This document shows positions 8,155-17,368 of a stretch of DNA of 64,000 bases, piece after piece. The position numbers and the translations under genes were made by a program. Each line of letters starts with the position of its first letter. Position 1 is the first letter of the stretch. The notes beneath the pieces are model-generated. The model had not been told where the DNA came from, did not search any database, and was given only the letters and a program-made list of their open reading frames with translations. Origin of the DNA: Malaciobacter pacificus (lineage in GTDB: Bacteria; Campylobacterota; Campylobacteria; Campylobacterales; Arcobacteraceae); contig NZ_CP035928.1 in assembly GCF_004214795.1 (NCBI RefSeq), positions 1,302,001-1,366,000 of the forward strand, given 5' to 3'.

Positions 8155-9573
8155 ATGAGAAAAGTTGATATAGCAGTAGTTGGAAGTGGAATAGGTGGAA
8201 GCCTAATATCAGCACTAAATAAAGATAAAGATTTAATTCTTTTTGAAAAAGATCATAATCTTGGAGGTTGTGCAAGTACTTTCAAAAGATTTGGACATAG
8301 ATTTAATACAGGAGCTACTACTTTTGTAGGATATGAAGATAATCATTTAATCAAAAAAATGTTTGATAAAATAGGATTAAAACCGGATATTGTTCAAAGT
8401 GATATTGCTATTAGAAATATTCAAGGAAGCAAGAAAGTTGATAGAATCCAAAACTTTGAAATGTTTTTAAAACAGATAAATGAAAACTATTACCACCCAA
8501 ATAATAGAGTATTTTGGAGAAGAATAAAAGAGATTGATGAAAAGTTTTGGTCTTTAAAACACTTATATTTTGCTAAGTATTCTTTTAAATCTTTTGCAAA
8601 ATCAGCAGTTTTCATAGCTGAGCTTTTAAAAGAGTTTAATACTGATTTATTTATAAGTGCTGAGGGTTTTATCAAATCAACTTTACCAAATATTTCTAAA
8701 GAGTATAAGGCTTTTATAGATTCGCAATTACTTATTACTTTACAAACAACTTCTAAAAATGCAACTTTATTATCTATGAGTTTAGGGCTTGCTTACCCTT
8801 TTCATAAAGTATTTTATGCAAATGGTGGCATGGGAAAGCTAATAGAAGATATTCTAAAAGATGTAGAAGTAAGAAAAAATGAAGAGATAATCTCAATAGA
8901 AAAAAACTCAAATAAATATCATCTTATAACTTCAAAAGGCGAATATTTAGCTAATAAAGTCATATTAAATTCAACTATATTTGATAGTAGTAGACTGTTT
9001 TTAAATGATGATATAAAATCATATTTTCAACAGTTTAAATTTGGTGACCAAAGTGCTTTTGTAGTCTATGTAAAACTAAATATCAAAAAAGAGTTTGTTC
9101 ATCACTATCAAATGGTTTTAAAAAAAGATTTACCAAACTGTATTTCAAACTCTTTTTTTATATCTTTTAGTCATGAAGATGATGAAGTTTTATCAAAAGA
9201 TGGTTTAAGTTTAACTATTTCAACGCATACTAAAGCTGTATATTGGGAAGGTTTATCTAAAGATGAATATGAAAATAAAAAGCTTCAAACTCAACAGTAT
9301 ATTATGGATGAGTTTTTAAAATATTTTGATGATATAAAAAGTGAAAATATAATAGAGTGTTTTAGTGCTACTTCAAAGACTTTTTATAGGTATATAAGTC
9401 GTTCAAACTGTGGTGGAAAACCAATAAATATAAAAAGTGCATTTAGTTTACCTAGTTGTAAAACACCTTTTGAAGGTCTATATAACGTAGGTGATACTGT
9501 ATTTGCAGGCCAAGGTTGGCCTGGTGTTGCTTTAGGTGTTGATGTTTTAAACAAAGAACTAAATTCTAAGTAG
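8155..9573 (+). CDS. CrtI-like FAD-dependent oxidoreductase
   Basis: 472 residues. The N-terminal dinucleotide fold is IAVVGSGIGGSLIS with an acidic strand end (LILFEKDHNLGGCASTF), as in phytoene desaturase and retinol saturase relatives. The C-terminus has the matching FAD-binding motif GLYNVGDTVFAGQGWPGVALG. No carotenoid biosynthesis genes are nearby, so the substrate is unknown; an isoprenoid or lipid is possible. It follows the photolyase by two bases. Confidence 0.8.
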   Translation: MRKVDIAVVGSGIGGSLISALNKDKDLILFEKDHNLGGCASTFKRFGHRFNTGATTFVGYEDNHLIKKMFDKIGLKPDIVQSDIAIRNIQGSKKVDRIQNFEMFLKQINENYYHPNNRVFWRRIKEIDEKFWSLKHLYFAKYSFKSFAKSAVFIAELLKEFNTDLFISAEGFIKSTLPNISKEYKAFIDSQLLITLQTTSKNATLLSMSLGLAYPFHKVFYANGGMGKLIEDILKDVEVRKNEEIISIEKNSNKYHLITSKGEYLANKVILNSTIFDSSRLFLNDDIKSYFQQFKFGDQSAFVVYVKLNIKKEFVHHYQMVLKKDLPNCISNSFFISFSHEDDEVLSKDGLSLTISTHTKAVYWEGLSKDEYENKKLQTQQYIMDEFLKYFDDIKSENIIECFSATSKTFYRYISRSNCGGKPINIKSAFSLPSCKTPFEGLYNVGDTVFAGQGWPGVALGVDVLNKELNSK

Positions 9574-9585
9574 TTCTACTACTTA
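9567..9585. terminator. Bidirectional terminator between convergent genes
   Basis: TAAGTAGT and ACTACTTA form an 8-bp stem with a 3-base loop. It spans the stop codons of the convergent oxidoreductase and rhodanese genes. Confidence 0.6.
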
Positions 9586-9974
9586 ATTACTTCTTTGCCT
9601 TCTTTAATCCATGATTTTATACCATCTTGTAGGTGATAAACATTTTTATAGCCTAATTTTTTAGATAAAAAATTTCCAACTGTACCAGTTCGATTTCCTG
9701 ATCTACATACTAGTACAAAAGCTTGGTCTTTATCTTTTACATAAGTTGAAAAATCATTTAGCCATTTTTGAATATCGTAATTACCTTTTATATCAAAAAA
9801 CATGATTTTTTTACTTGTTGGAATCGTACCTATCCCATTCCATTCAGGTGGAGTTCTGATATCTATTACTGTTATGTTTTTATCTATCATCTCTTGTAAT
9901 TGTGTTGGATTTATTCCTTTTAAATCTGCAAATGCGAAAATGGAACTCAATAGTAATAAAAATATTTTTTTCAT
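9579..9974 (-). CDS. Exported rhodanese-like protein
   Basis: 131 residues with a signal peptide (MKKIFLLLLSSIFAFA). A single rhodanese domain has the active-site loop CRSGNRT, the catalytic cysteine being the first residue. It should act in the periplasm in sulfur transfer or persulfide handling, or as a sulfide or thiosulfate-related protein. It stands alone, with convergent and divergent neighbours. Confidence 0.87.
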   Translation of the reverse strand: MKKIFLLLLSSIFAFADLKGINPTQLQEMIDKNITVIDIRTPPEWNGIGTIPTSKKIMFFDIKGNYDIQKWLNDFSTYVKDKDQAFVLVCRSGNRTGTVGNFLSKKLGYKNVYHLQDGIKSWIKEGKEVIK

Positions 9975-10124
9975 TGTAAACCTTTTTTATCAAGTATTTA
10001 ATACTACTAGAAAATAGATTAAATCAATATTTCATACTAGATGAGATAATATATTAGTTAACATATAATTGATACGAAGATATTTTAAAGTTTTATATAA
10101 TAAAATATGAAAACAAGGAACTAT

Positions 10125-11120
10125 ATGCAAAGTGTTGAACTAAAAGTCACAATAAAAGATTGGTTATATATAATTATTATTGGAGCTTTTTTTGGTTTTT
10201 TTATATCACTGTTTTTTTATTTTTTAAATAAAGATTTACAAGAGTCAAGTACAATTATTTTTAGTATTTCTACAGCTGTAACCATCTCTTTGTTTGCATC
10301 TTTACTAATATCACTTTCAAATAATATGATTCTTCCAAAAGTTAATCAAAAATTTTGGTATATAGTTAGCTTTATATTTTCATTTTCATCAGGATTTTTT
10401 GGTTTTTTATTTTCATTTGCAATTTTTTCTTATACAGATTTTGTAATTGTAAAATATATAAATAATTATTGGTTTTATATTGCTGTAACTATAGGATTTT
10501 TAACTTTTTTAGTTGGATTGATTTTACATCAATTTATTTCAATGAAATATAAAAATGAATCAATTAAAACAGAAATTTTAGAAACAAAATTAAAAGCTTT
10601 GGAAAATGAATTAAATCCTCATTTTTTATTTAATGCATTAAACTCTGTTAGTGAATTAATATATGTAGATCAAGAAAAAGCAGAAAAAGCAGTCTTACAT
10701 ATATCTAAATTTTTAAGAAATGCTATAAATAAAGATAGTCTTGTATCTATTGAAACAGAACTCTCTATGGTTAATACATACGTAAATATTGAAAATATAA
10801 GGTTCAATAATAGAATAAAATTGACGACAACTGTTGAAGAGAATATGAAAGCAGTTTTAATCCCAAAATTTTCTATTCAATTACTTGTGGAAAATGCCAT
10901 TAAACATGGTTATAAAACAGTTGATTTAAATATAGATATAAAAGCCTATGATGAAATAATTGAAGTTAGTAATGATGGTAAGATAAGTCACAATATTAAT
11001 TATGGTACAGGTTTATCAAATTTGGACAAAAGATTAGATATTCAAAGTATTGGAAGACTTACTTATGATGTAAAAGATGATAGAATGAAGTTTATAATCA
11101 AATTAAAAAAAGGCAAATAA
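10125..11120 (+). CDS. LytS-type sensor histidine kinase
   Basis: 331 residues from the ATG at 10125, which has AAGGA upstream; the ATG at 10107 has no ribosome site. Four membrane helices fill the first 150 residues, followed by a short coiled coil and a His_kinase domain with LNPHFLFNALNSVSELI, where the histidine is phosphorylated. The ATP-binding domain has LLVENAIKHGYK and the glycine-rich GTGLSNLDKRL. It shares a TAATG junction with the LytTR regulator and is its partner. Confidence 0.9.
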   Translation: MQSVELKVTIKDWLYIIIIGAFFGFFISLFFYFLNKDLQESSTIIFSISTAVTISLFASLLISLSNNMILPKVNQKFWYIVSFIFSFSSGFFGFLFSFAIFSYTDFVIVKYINNYWFYIAVTIGFLTFLVGLILHQFISMKYKNESIKTEILETKLKALENELNPHFLFNALNSVSELIYVDQEKAEKAVLHISKFLRNAINKDSLVSIETELSMVNTYVNIENIRFNNRIKLTTTVEENMKAVLIPKFSIQLLVENAIKHGYKTVDLNIDIKAYDEIIEVSNDGKISHNINYGTGLSNLDKRLDIQSIGRLTYDVKDDRMKFIIKLKKGK

Positions 11121-11830
11121 TGAAAGTATTAATAGTAGATGATGAGAGTTTAGCAATAAGTAGATTGACAAGGCTTTTAAATGATTTAGGTGTTAAAGAT
11201 ATTACTTCATTTGATAATCCTTTAATTGCATTAAAAGAGTTAACAAAATCAAAATACGATGCTGTTTTTTTAGATATTTCTATGCCTGATATGACTGGAC
11301 TTGAACTAGCTGATTCTATAATGCAACTTGAACCTAAAACTTTCATAGTTTTTCAGACAGCTTACGAACAGTATGCATTGGAAGCATTTAAAAAAGGTGG
11401 TATTGGATATTTAGTAAAACCATTTGAAAGTGATGATTTAAAAGCAGTTTTAGAAAAAATCAAAAATTATCAAGCTAGTGATGAAGCTGAAACTAAAAAA
11501 ATATTAGGTAAAAGAGGTGATAAATTATACTTAATTGATTTAGATGATATTTTTTATATAAAAGCAGATTTGGATGAAGTTATTATAAAAATAAAAGATG
11601 CTGATGCTTATGTAAGACGAAAAATAGGGGATTTAGAAACCCTTTTACAAAATAAAAATTTCTTTAGAGTTCATAGATCATATATAGTAAATGTAGATAA
11701 AATCAAATCTATGAAAAGTGTTGAACAATCAAAACTTCAAATCTCTTTTGACGGGATTAGTGAAATTGTAACTAGTTCTAAAGATGGAGCTAAAGAGTTT
11801 AGAGAGTATTTAGAAAGAAGAAGTTTATAA
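11120..11830 (+). CDS. LytTR-family response regulator
   Basis: 236 residues. The receiver domain (about 1-115) has DDE near the start, the phosphoacceptor in AVFLDISMPDMTG and the conserved lysine in LVKPFE. The C-terminal LytTR domain (about 135-236) has DIFYIKAD, VRRKIGDLE and FFRVHRSYIVNVDKI, the usual DNA-binding beta-fold. LytS/LytTR pairs control cell-wall, small-molecule or stress genes; the target here is unknown. Confidence 0.92.
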   Translation: MKVLIVDDESLAISRLTRLLNDLGVKDITSFDNPLIALKELTKSKYDAVFLDISMPDMTGLELADSIMQLEPKTFIVFQTAYEQYALEAFKKGGIGYLVKPFESDDLKAVLEKIKNYQASDEAETKKILGKRGDKLYLIDLDDIFYIKADLDEVIIKIKDADAYVRRKIGDLETLLQNKNFFRVHRSYIVNVDKIKSMKSVEQSKLQISFDGISEIVTSSKDGAKEFREYLERRSL

Positions 11831-11909
11831 ACCTACAAAAAAGCACTATTAAAAAAACAATTATTCTCGTAAGATACATTCAGTATAGAATATTTCGTGC
11901 GAGGATAAG

Positions 11910-12362
11910 ATGCAAACATTTATAAAAAGTTCATATATAAAATGCAATATACAAACCCTTTTTGATTTTCATTTGGATGTGAATAATCTTAAGCATATAA
12001 CTCCTAACGACACAAAAGTAACCCTAATCACCAAAGATTTCAAACCTAAGCAGTCAGAAACTTTAGAGATAAAAAGCACGAAATATTTTATACCAATGTA
12101 TTGGAAAGTAAAAATAGAAAAAATTGATGAACCTAACCTTTTAGTTGACATCGCTTTAAAGTCCCCTTTTAAATATTGGGAACATAAACATATATTTATA
12201 CAACACAAAGATAGATGTGAACTAAAAGATGTAATAACTTATGAATTACCTTTTGGCAATTTTGGTAAATTGTTTAATCCATTTATTGCAAAAGATTTAC
12301 AAAAAATGTTTGATTTTAGGCATAAAATAACAAAAGAGATATTAGAAAAAGGATTAAATTGA
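11910..12362 (+). CDS. SRPBCC-family protein
   Basis: 150 residues with the START/SRPBCC pattern: a helix-grip beginning FIKSSYIKCNIQTLFDFHLDVNNLKHITP and a final long helix. Such proteins bind hydrophobic ligands; relatives are often annotated as cell-division inhibitor-like. The stop codon is fused to the TTG start of ferrochelatase (TTGA), so the two are translationally coupled. A link to heme or lipid binding is plausible but unproven. Confidence 0.8.
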   Translation: MQTFIKSSYIKCNIQTLFDFHLDVNNLKHITPNDTKVTLITKDFKPKQSETLEIKSTKYFIPMYWKVKIEKIDEPNLLVDIALKSPFKYWEHKHIFIQHKDRCELKDVITYELPFGNFGKLFNPFIAKDLQKMFDFRHKITKEILEKGLN

Positions 12363-13297
12363 AAAGAGCAATAATACTTATGAATATGGGTGGACCTAAT
12401 AATTTGGACGAAGTGAAAGTATTTTTACATAATATGTTTAATGATAAATATATTATAGGTGCACCACAACCAATTAGAGCTATGATTGCTAAATTTATTA
12501 TTTTTAAAAGAATTGATGAAGCAAAGGGTAATTATAAAGAGCTAGGAGGAATGTCTCCTATTGTTGGACATACAAAAAGATTGGTTAGAAGATTAAATAA
12601 AATAGTTGATGCAGATGTTTTCCATGAGATGAGATATACACCACCTTTTGCTTCTGAGGTATTACAAAAAGTAAAAGACTATGATGAAATTTACGCTATT
12701 CCTATGTATCCCCACTACTCAAGTACAACTACAAAATCTTCATGGGAAGATTTAATAAAGAATGCTAAGAAAATGGGAATAGATACTAATAAGATAAAAA
12801 CTATTGATAAATATTATGATAATAAACTTTACAATAAAACAATAGTTGAGCGAATAAAAGAGGCTTTACAAGGTGATGATTCAAAAGAGTTTGAGTTAGT
12901 TTTTTCAGCTCATGGATTGACACAAAGAACTATTGATAAAGGTGACTTGTACCAAAAACACATTTTGGCAAATGTTGAGTGTGCAAAAAAAGAGCTTGAA
13001 GAGCAGGGGATAAAATTTAAAAAAATTCATGTAGCTTATCAATCAAGACTTGGACCATTGGAGTGGTTAAGACCATACATGGAAGATAAGTTAAAAGAGA
13101 TTAAAGACAAAGTTATTATCTATCCAATCTCATTTACTGTTGATAATTCAGAAACAGAGTTTGAACTTGATATTGAGTATAAAGAAGTAGCAGATGAGTT
13201 AGGAATAGAAGATTATAGAGTTGCGAAAACTCCAAATCATCATCCATATTTTTTGGCAGCTTTAAAAGATATTTATGAAGAAATGAAAGATTTATAA
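12359..13297 (+). CDS. hemH: Ferrochelatase
   Basis: 312 residues from a TTG start. It inserts ferrous iron into protoporphyrin IX as the last step of heme synthesis. Recognised parts are AIILMNMGGPNNLDEV at the N-terminus, ELGGMSPIVGHT, the catalytic histidine region FSAHGLTQRTIDKGD and the conserved glutamate stretch in TVDNSETEFELD. It is in an operon with the SRPBCC gene and its 3' end overlaps the convergent MocA-like gene by six bases. Confidence 0.93.
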   Translation: MKRAIILMNMGGPNNLDEVKVFLHNMFNDKYIIGAPQPIRAMIAKFIIFKRIDEAKGNYKELGGMSPIVGHTKRLVRRLNKIVDADVFHEMRYTPPFASEVLQKVKDYDEIYAIPMYPHYSSTTTKSSWEDLIKNAKKMGIDTNKIKTIDKYYDNKLYNKTIVERIKEALQGDDSKEFELVFSAHGLTQRTIDKGDLYQKHILANVECAKKELEEQGIKFKKIHVAYQSRLGPLEWLRPYMEDKLKEIKDKVIIYPISFTVDNSETEFELDIEYKEVADELGIEDYRVAKTPNHHPYFLAALKDIYEEMKDL

Positions 13298-13876
13298 ATC
13301 TAAATAAGTTTTAATATCTTCACGTGTATCAATATCAATTGATCTACTTTTTTCAAGTTTGATATTGATACATACTTCATTTTTCATCATAGATTTTGCA
13401 CCTTTATCTTCATTTAGTTTTGATAGTTTTTTATAATATTTTTTAGGAAATATTGCTGGAACTGTTGAACTACTAGCATTTTCATATTTTGTAGCTATTA
13501 TAGTTTGATTATCAATATTGTTTTTTAGATTTATTAAGTGCTTTTTATTGATAAATGGTTGGTCACAAAGCATAATAAGAGTATTTTTATAATCGTTTGT
13601 ATGTTTTATTCCATATGAAATGGAACTACCAATTCCTTTTCCATAATCTTTATTAAAAAGGATATTTAAATCTAAATCTTTTATCTCTTTTTCGCACTTT
13701 TCTTTTTCATGACCAAGAACTACAAAGACATCATTTGTAATTTGTAGAGCTTTTTTACAAGCTCTTTTTAAAAGAGTAACACCGTTGTATTTTAGAAGTT
13801 GTTTTGTGATTAAACCAAGTCTTGAAGACTTACCAGCTGCTAAAATAATGATTGCTAACTCTTTTTTATTTTCCAT
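13292..13876 (-). CDS. MocA-like molybdenum cofactor nucleotidyltransferase
   Basis: 194 residues with the nucleotidyltransferase signature LAAGKSSRLG and the later motif LIMLCDQPFINKKHL. This family transfers CMP or GMP to molybdopterin. The place at the end of a molybdenum hydroxylase operon fits a MocA-type cytidylyltransferase making MCD cofactor for the enzyme upstream. The start codon abuts the xdhC-like stop, so the genes are co-translated. Confidence 0.85.
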   Translation of the reverse strand: MENKKELAIIILAAGKSSRLGLITKQLLKYNGVTLLKRACKKALQITNDVFVVLGHEKEKCEKEIKDLDLNILFNKDYGKGIGSSISYGIKHTNDYKNTLIMLCDQPFINKKHLINLKNNIDNQTIIATKYENASSSTVPAIFPKKYYKKLSKLNEDKGAKSMMKNEVCINIKLEKSRSIDIDTREDIKTYLDL

Positions 13877-14658
13877 TAAATCTTACCATTTTTCCTTGAC
13901 TCAATTTGTGCACAAATTGATAGTGCTATTGATTGTGGAGTGTAACTCCCTATATTTAAGCCAACTGGTGCAAAAAATCTATCACTATTTTCTAAACCAA
14001 ATTGTTCTTTTTTTCTTTGCATATTTTTCTTATTTCCCATAAGTCCTATATAGTGCATTTTTGTTTGAAGTAATGCTTTTAAATATGTATCATCTGTTTT
14101 TGGGTTATGACTTAATATTACTGAACTATCATAAGAACTTAAATCCATTGATAAAATATCATCTAAACTCTCTAACTCAATAGTTTCATCTGCATTAATA
14201 GTATACTCATCTTTTAGCTTCAAATCGATTACAGTAGTTTTCCAACCCATCATATTAGCCATAGAAATTAATGGACTTACATGTGCACCACTTCCAAAAA
14301 TTAAAAGTGAATATGGAGCTATAATATAATCTTCAATTTCTTTATAATTGTCTCTATAAAAAAACGGTTTGCTTTGATATTTACTATTACCATGACCACT
14401 AGTTGGATCTTTTGCTATTGAATTAAACTTTTGAATTGTTCTAGTTTTTAGTGCAAGTTTTGAACTTTCTAATACCTTATTTTGTAAAAAATTACTACCT
14501 AAAACACCAGTAAATTCACCTTTTGAATTTACCAGCATTATATTTCCTGACTTGGTAAATGTAGAGCCAAGTGTTTCAATAACACTTGTCACTACAATAT
14601 CAAGCTTTTCATTTTTAGATTTTTCTAAAAACTTTTGATACTGTTTATTTCTAAACAT
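13876..14658 (-). CDS. XdhC/CoxI-family maturation protein
   Basis: 260 residues. The N-terminal XdhC/CoxI part has ETLGSTFTKSGNIMLV, and the C-terminal Rossmann part has LLIFGSGAHVSPLISMANMMG followed by TTVIDLK. XdhC-type proteins hold the molybdenum cofactor, help its sulfuration and load it into xanthine dehydrogenase-family enzymes. Here the client should be the molybdopterin subunit encoded just upstream, three bases away. Confidence 0.87.
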   Translation of the reverse strand: MFRNKQYQKFLEKSKNEKLDIVVTSVIETLGSTFTKSGNIMLVNSKGEFTGVLGSNFLQNKVLESSKLALKTRTIQKFNSIAKDPTSGHGNSKYQSKPFFYRDNYKEIEDYIIAPYSLLIFGSGAHVSPLISMANMMGWKTTVIDLKLKDEYTINADETIELESLDDILSMDLSSYDSSVILSHNPKTDDTYLKALLQTKMHYIGLMGNKKNMQRKKEQFGLENSDRFFAPVGLNIGSYTPQSIALSICAQIESRKNGKI

Positions 14659-14661
14659 TTA

Positions 14662-16803
14662 TTATCCAAGTTTAATAGGAAATCTTGTGTGCCTTTTTCC
14701 TGTTGCATCATAAAGTGCATTCATGATACCTGCAAACATTGGAGGAACACCAACTTCACCAATACCACCTAGTTTTTCGCCAGAATTTATGATTTCTACA
14801 TTTATACTTTCAGGCGCATCAGAGATTCTATTTACTGTATAGTCATAGAAATTGTTTTGATCAACTGCACCATTTGTAAATGTAATTTCACTGTATTTTG
14901 TATATCCAATTGTAAAGTTAACTGCACTTTCGATTTGGTTTTCTACATTTAATGGGTTAAATGCATATCCACAATCAACAGCAGACCAAACATGTTCAAC
15001 TTTGTAGTCATTATCAGTAACTTTTACTTTTACAACCATTGCTACAATACTTCCAAATGATTCAGCAATTGCTACACCATAACCACTATTTTTTTCTCTT
15101 TTATACCAGTTAGATTGTTTTGCTACATTTTTAAGTAGATTTACAAATCTTGGGTTTTCTAAGTTTTTGATTCTAAAATCAAGTGGGTCCATACCAACTG
15201 CAACTGCAGCTTGGTCAATAATATTTTCTACAATAGGAGCAGAAGTTGTATGACCAACAGATCTTAACCAGTCAACTGTAACTGGACTTTGAGGACAAAA
15301 AGATTTTAAGTCGTGACTTCCAATAGTATAAGGATGATTATCTAATCCTTCTCTTTGAAGTGCATCAATTCCATCTTTGAACATAAATGCTTCAAAAGGA
15401 GTTCCTTGAGTTAAAGATTGGTTTACTAGATTTGTTTTAAGTGCTGTTATATTACCTTCTTTATCAACGGCAATTTTTGCATTACTAATTGTAAGAGGTC
15501 TATAACTTCCACCTTTTACATCATCTTCTCTTGTCCATAACATCATAATTGGATAACCCTCATCTTTTGCAATATATGCTGCATCGATGATAAAATCAGA
15601 GTTTGGAGTTGATCTTCTACCAAAACTTCCACCTAAGTAGTTTGTGTAGTACTCAATATTTTCTGGATCCACTCCTAAAATTTGTGCACAAGTTCCTCTA
15701 TATAAAGTTTGTAGTTGACCACCAACACTCATATAAGCTTTATCACCTTTATGGAAGATTGTACAGTTTTCAGGTTCCATTGGAGAGTGAGCTAAAAATG
15801 GGAAGTAATAGTTTGCTTCTTCGATTTTATATGCACTATCAAATGCTTTTTTAGTATCTCCATCACTTCTCATAACTTTCATATCTTTGTCATATTGGGC
15901 GATGTATTCTTTTTCTAAATCAGCACTACTAACTTTTGCAAACTCACCTAAATCCCAATCAACTTTTACTTTTTCTATAGCTTGTTTTGCTTGGTACCAT
16001 TTATCAGCGATAATTGCGATTTTATTGTTTGGTAGTTGTTTGATTTTTACAATACCTGGCATTTTTTTAGCTTCGCTGTCATCATAGCTTTTGATTGTTG
16101 CACCAAATACTTTTGGGTGAATAAGTGCTGCATATTTCATATCTGGAAGTCTAACATCAATACCAAATATACCTTTACCAGTAAGTTTTTCTTCAACTTC
16201 AATAGGATGTCTTTTCATTGGCTTACCAATTAAAGTATACTCACTTGGTTTTTTTAAAGTTACATCAGTTGGTATTTGTATTTTTTTAATATCATCAACT
16301 AAACTACCATAAGAAAGTTTCTCTTTTGTTCTTTTATTGATTACATAAGAATCTTTTGTTTCTAAATCATAAACTCTTACTTGCCATTTTTTAGCTGCTG
16401 CTTTTTTAAGCATTAGTTTTAATGATGCACCAACAGTTCTAACTCTTTGCTGTTGAGTTTTAATACTCATAGAACCACCCGTTAACATCATAGGCATTCC
16501 AGGGATATTATACACAGCTTTAATTGGTGCTGGTTCAAAAATGATTTCATCCCATTTAGCATCTAATTCATCAGCTATACACATAGCCATAGTTGAATAA
16601 GTTCCTTGTCCCATCTCTACTTGTCCAAGGATAAATGTAACAGTATTATCTTTATCAATTTTGATAAAAGCATTTGGTTCAATTACTTCACTTTTCTTTT
16701 CTACTTTTGCAGCCATACCTTTTGTAGGAAGGTTAAATCCTATGATAAAAGCTGAACTAACTAATGAAGTGTTCTTTATAAATTCTCTTCTATTTAAACT
16801 CAT
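14662..16803 (-). CDS. Molybdopterin-binding subunit of a periplasmic aldehyde/isoquinoline-type oxidoreductase
   Basis: 713 residues. The Tat signal NRREFIKNTSLVSSAFIIGF shows that the folded enzyme is exported. The body is the xanthine dehydrogenase-family large subunit of the IorB type, with GQVEMGQGTYSTMAMCIADE, GGSFGRRSTPNSDF and the C-terminal EKLGGIGEVGVPPMFAG, whose glutamate is the usual catalytic base. Electrons pass to the 2Fe-2S subunit encoded upstream. The substrate is probably an aldehyde or N-heterocycle; sequence alone does not decide. No FAD subunit is present, as in other IorAB-type enzymes. Confidence 0.9.
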   Translation of the reverse strand: MSLNRREFIKNTSLVSSAFIIGFNLPTKGMAAKVEKKSEVIEPNAFIKIDKDNTVTFILGQVEMGQGTYSTMAMCIADELDAKWDEIIFEPAPIKAVYNIPGMPMMLTGGSMSIKTQQQRVRTVGASLKLMLKKAAAKKWQVRVYDLETKDSYVINKRTKEKLSYGSLVDDIKKIQIPTDVTLKKPSEYTLIGKPMKRHPIEVEEKLTGKGIFGIDVRLPDMKYAALIHPKVFGATIKSYDDSEAKKMPGIVKIKQLPNNKIAIIADKWYQAKQAIEKVKVDWDLGEFAKVSSADLEKEYIAQYDKDMKVMRSDGDTKKAFDSAYKIEEANYYFPFLAHSPMEPENCTIFHKGDKAYMSVGGQLQTLYRGTCAQILGVDPENIEYYTNYLGGSFGRRSTPNSDFIIDAAYIAKDEGYPIMMLWTREDDVKGGSYRPLTISNAKIAVDKEGNITALKTNLVNQSLTQGTPFEAFMFKDGIDALQREGLDNHPYTIGSHDLKSFCPQSPVTVDWLRSVGHTTSAPIVENIIDQAAVAVGMDPLDFRIKNLENPRFVNLLKNVAKQSNWYKREKNSGYGVAIAESFGSIVAMVVKVKVTDNDYKVEHVWSAVDCGYAFNPLNVENQIESAVNFTIGYTKYSEITFTNGAVDQNNFYDYTVNRISDAPESINVEIINSGEKLGGIGEVGVPPMFAGIMNALYDATGKRHTRFPIKLG

Positions 16804-16806
16804 TTT

Positions 16807-17259
16807 TTATCCTTTCGCTACTGCTGAGATTGCTGTAAGTATTTTGTTGTAAGTACCACATCTACAAACATTTCCATCCATTGAAGTGATAATTTCTTCT
16901 TTTGATGGTTTTGCATTTGATTTTAATAAGCTTGTAGCATTCATAAGTTGACCTGGTTGACAGTATCCACATTGGGCAACATCGTGAGTTTTCCATGCAA
17001 CTCTAAGTGAGTTTAACTCTTTATCTTCTTTGTTTTCAATTGTAGTGATTTTTTTGCCATAAGCTTGGCTAATTGGAGTAGAACAACTTCTAATTGCACT
17101 ATTATCAAGTAAAACAGTACATGCCCCGCACATACCAACACCACATCCAAATTTTGTTCCAGTTAGGTCTAAGTAGTCTCTTAAAACCCATAAAACAGGT
17201 GTGTCTTCTGGAATTTCTTTTAATTCATATTTCTTATTATCTATAAAAATCGTATTCAT
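16807..17259 (-). CDS. 2Fe-2S subunit of the molybdenum hydroxylase
   Basis: 150 residues from the ATG at 17259, which has AGGAG upstream; an ATG at 17289 would add ten residues without a ribosome site. The N-terminal plant-type ferredoxin domain has GCGVGMCGACTVLL, and the C-terminal helical domain carries the second cluster with CGYCQPGQLM and GNVCRCGTY. It transfers electrons from the molybdenum site. It is the first gene of the four-gene operon and has no Tat signal of its own, so it is presumably carried out with the large subunit. Confidence 0.92.
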   Translation of the reverse strand: MNTIFIDNKKYELKEIPEDTPVLWVLRDYLDLTGTKFGCGVGMCGACTVLLDNSAIRSCSTPISQAYGKKITTIENKEDKELNSLRVAWKTHDVAQCGYCQPGQLMNATSLLKSNAKPSKEEIITSMDGNVCRCGTYNKILTAISAVAKG

Positions 17260-17368
17260 ATTTGCTCCTATAATGAAAATTATATTCATTATAAGTATAC
17301 TAGTTTTAAATAAATATGAATAGCATGTTTATCTATTTGACTTGCCTAATACTCCAAATTTATATTTT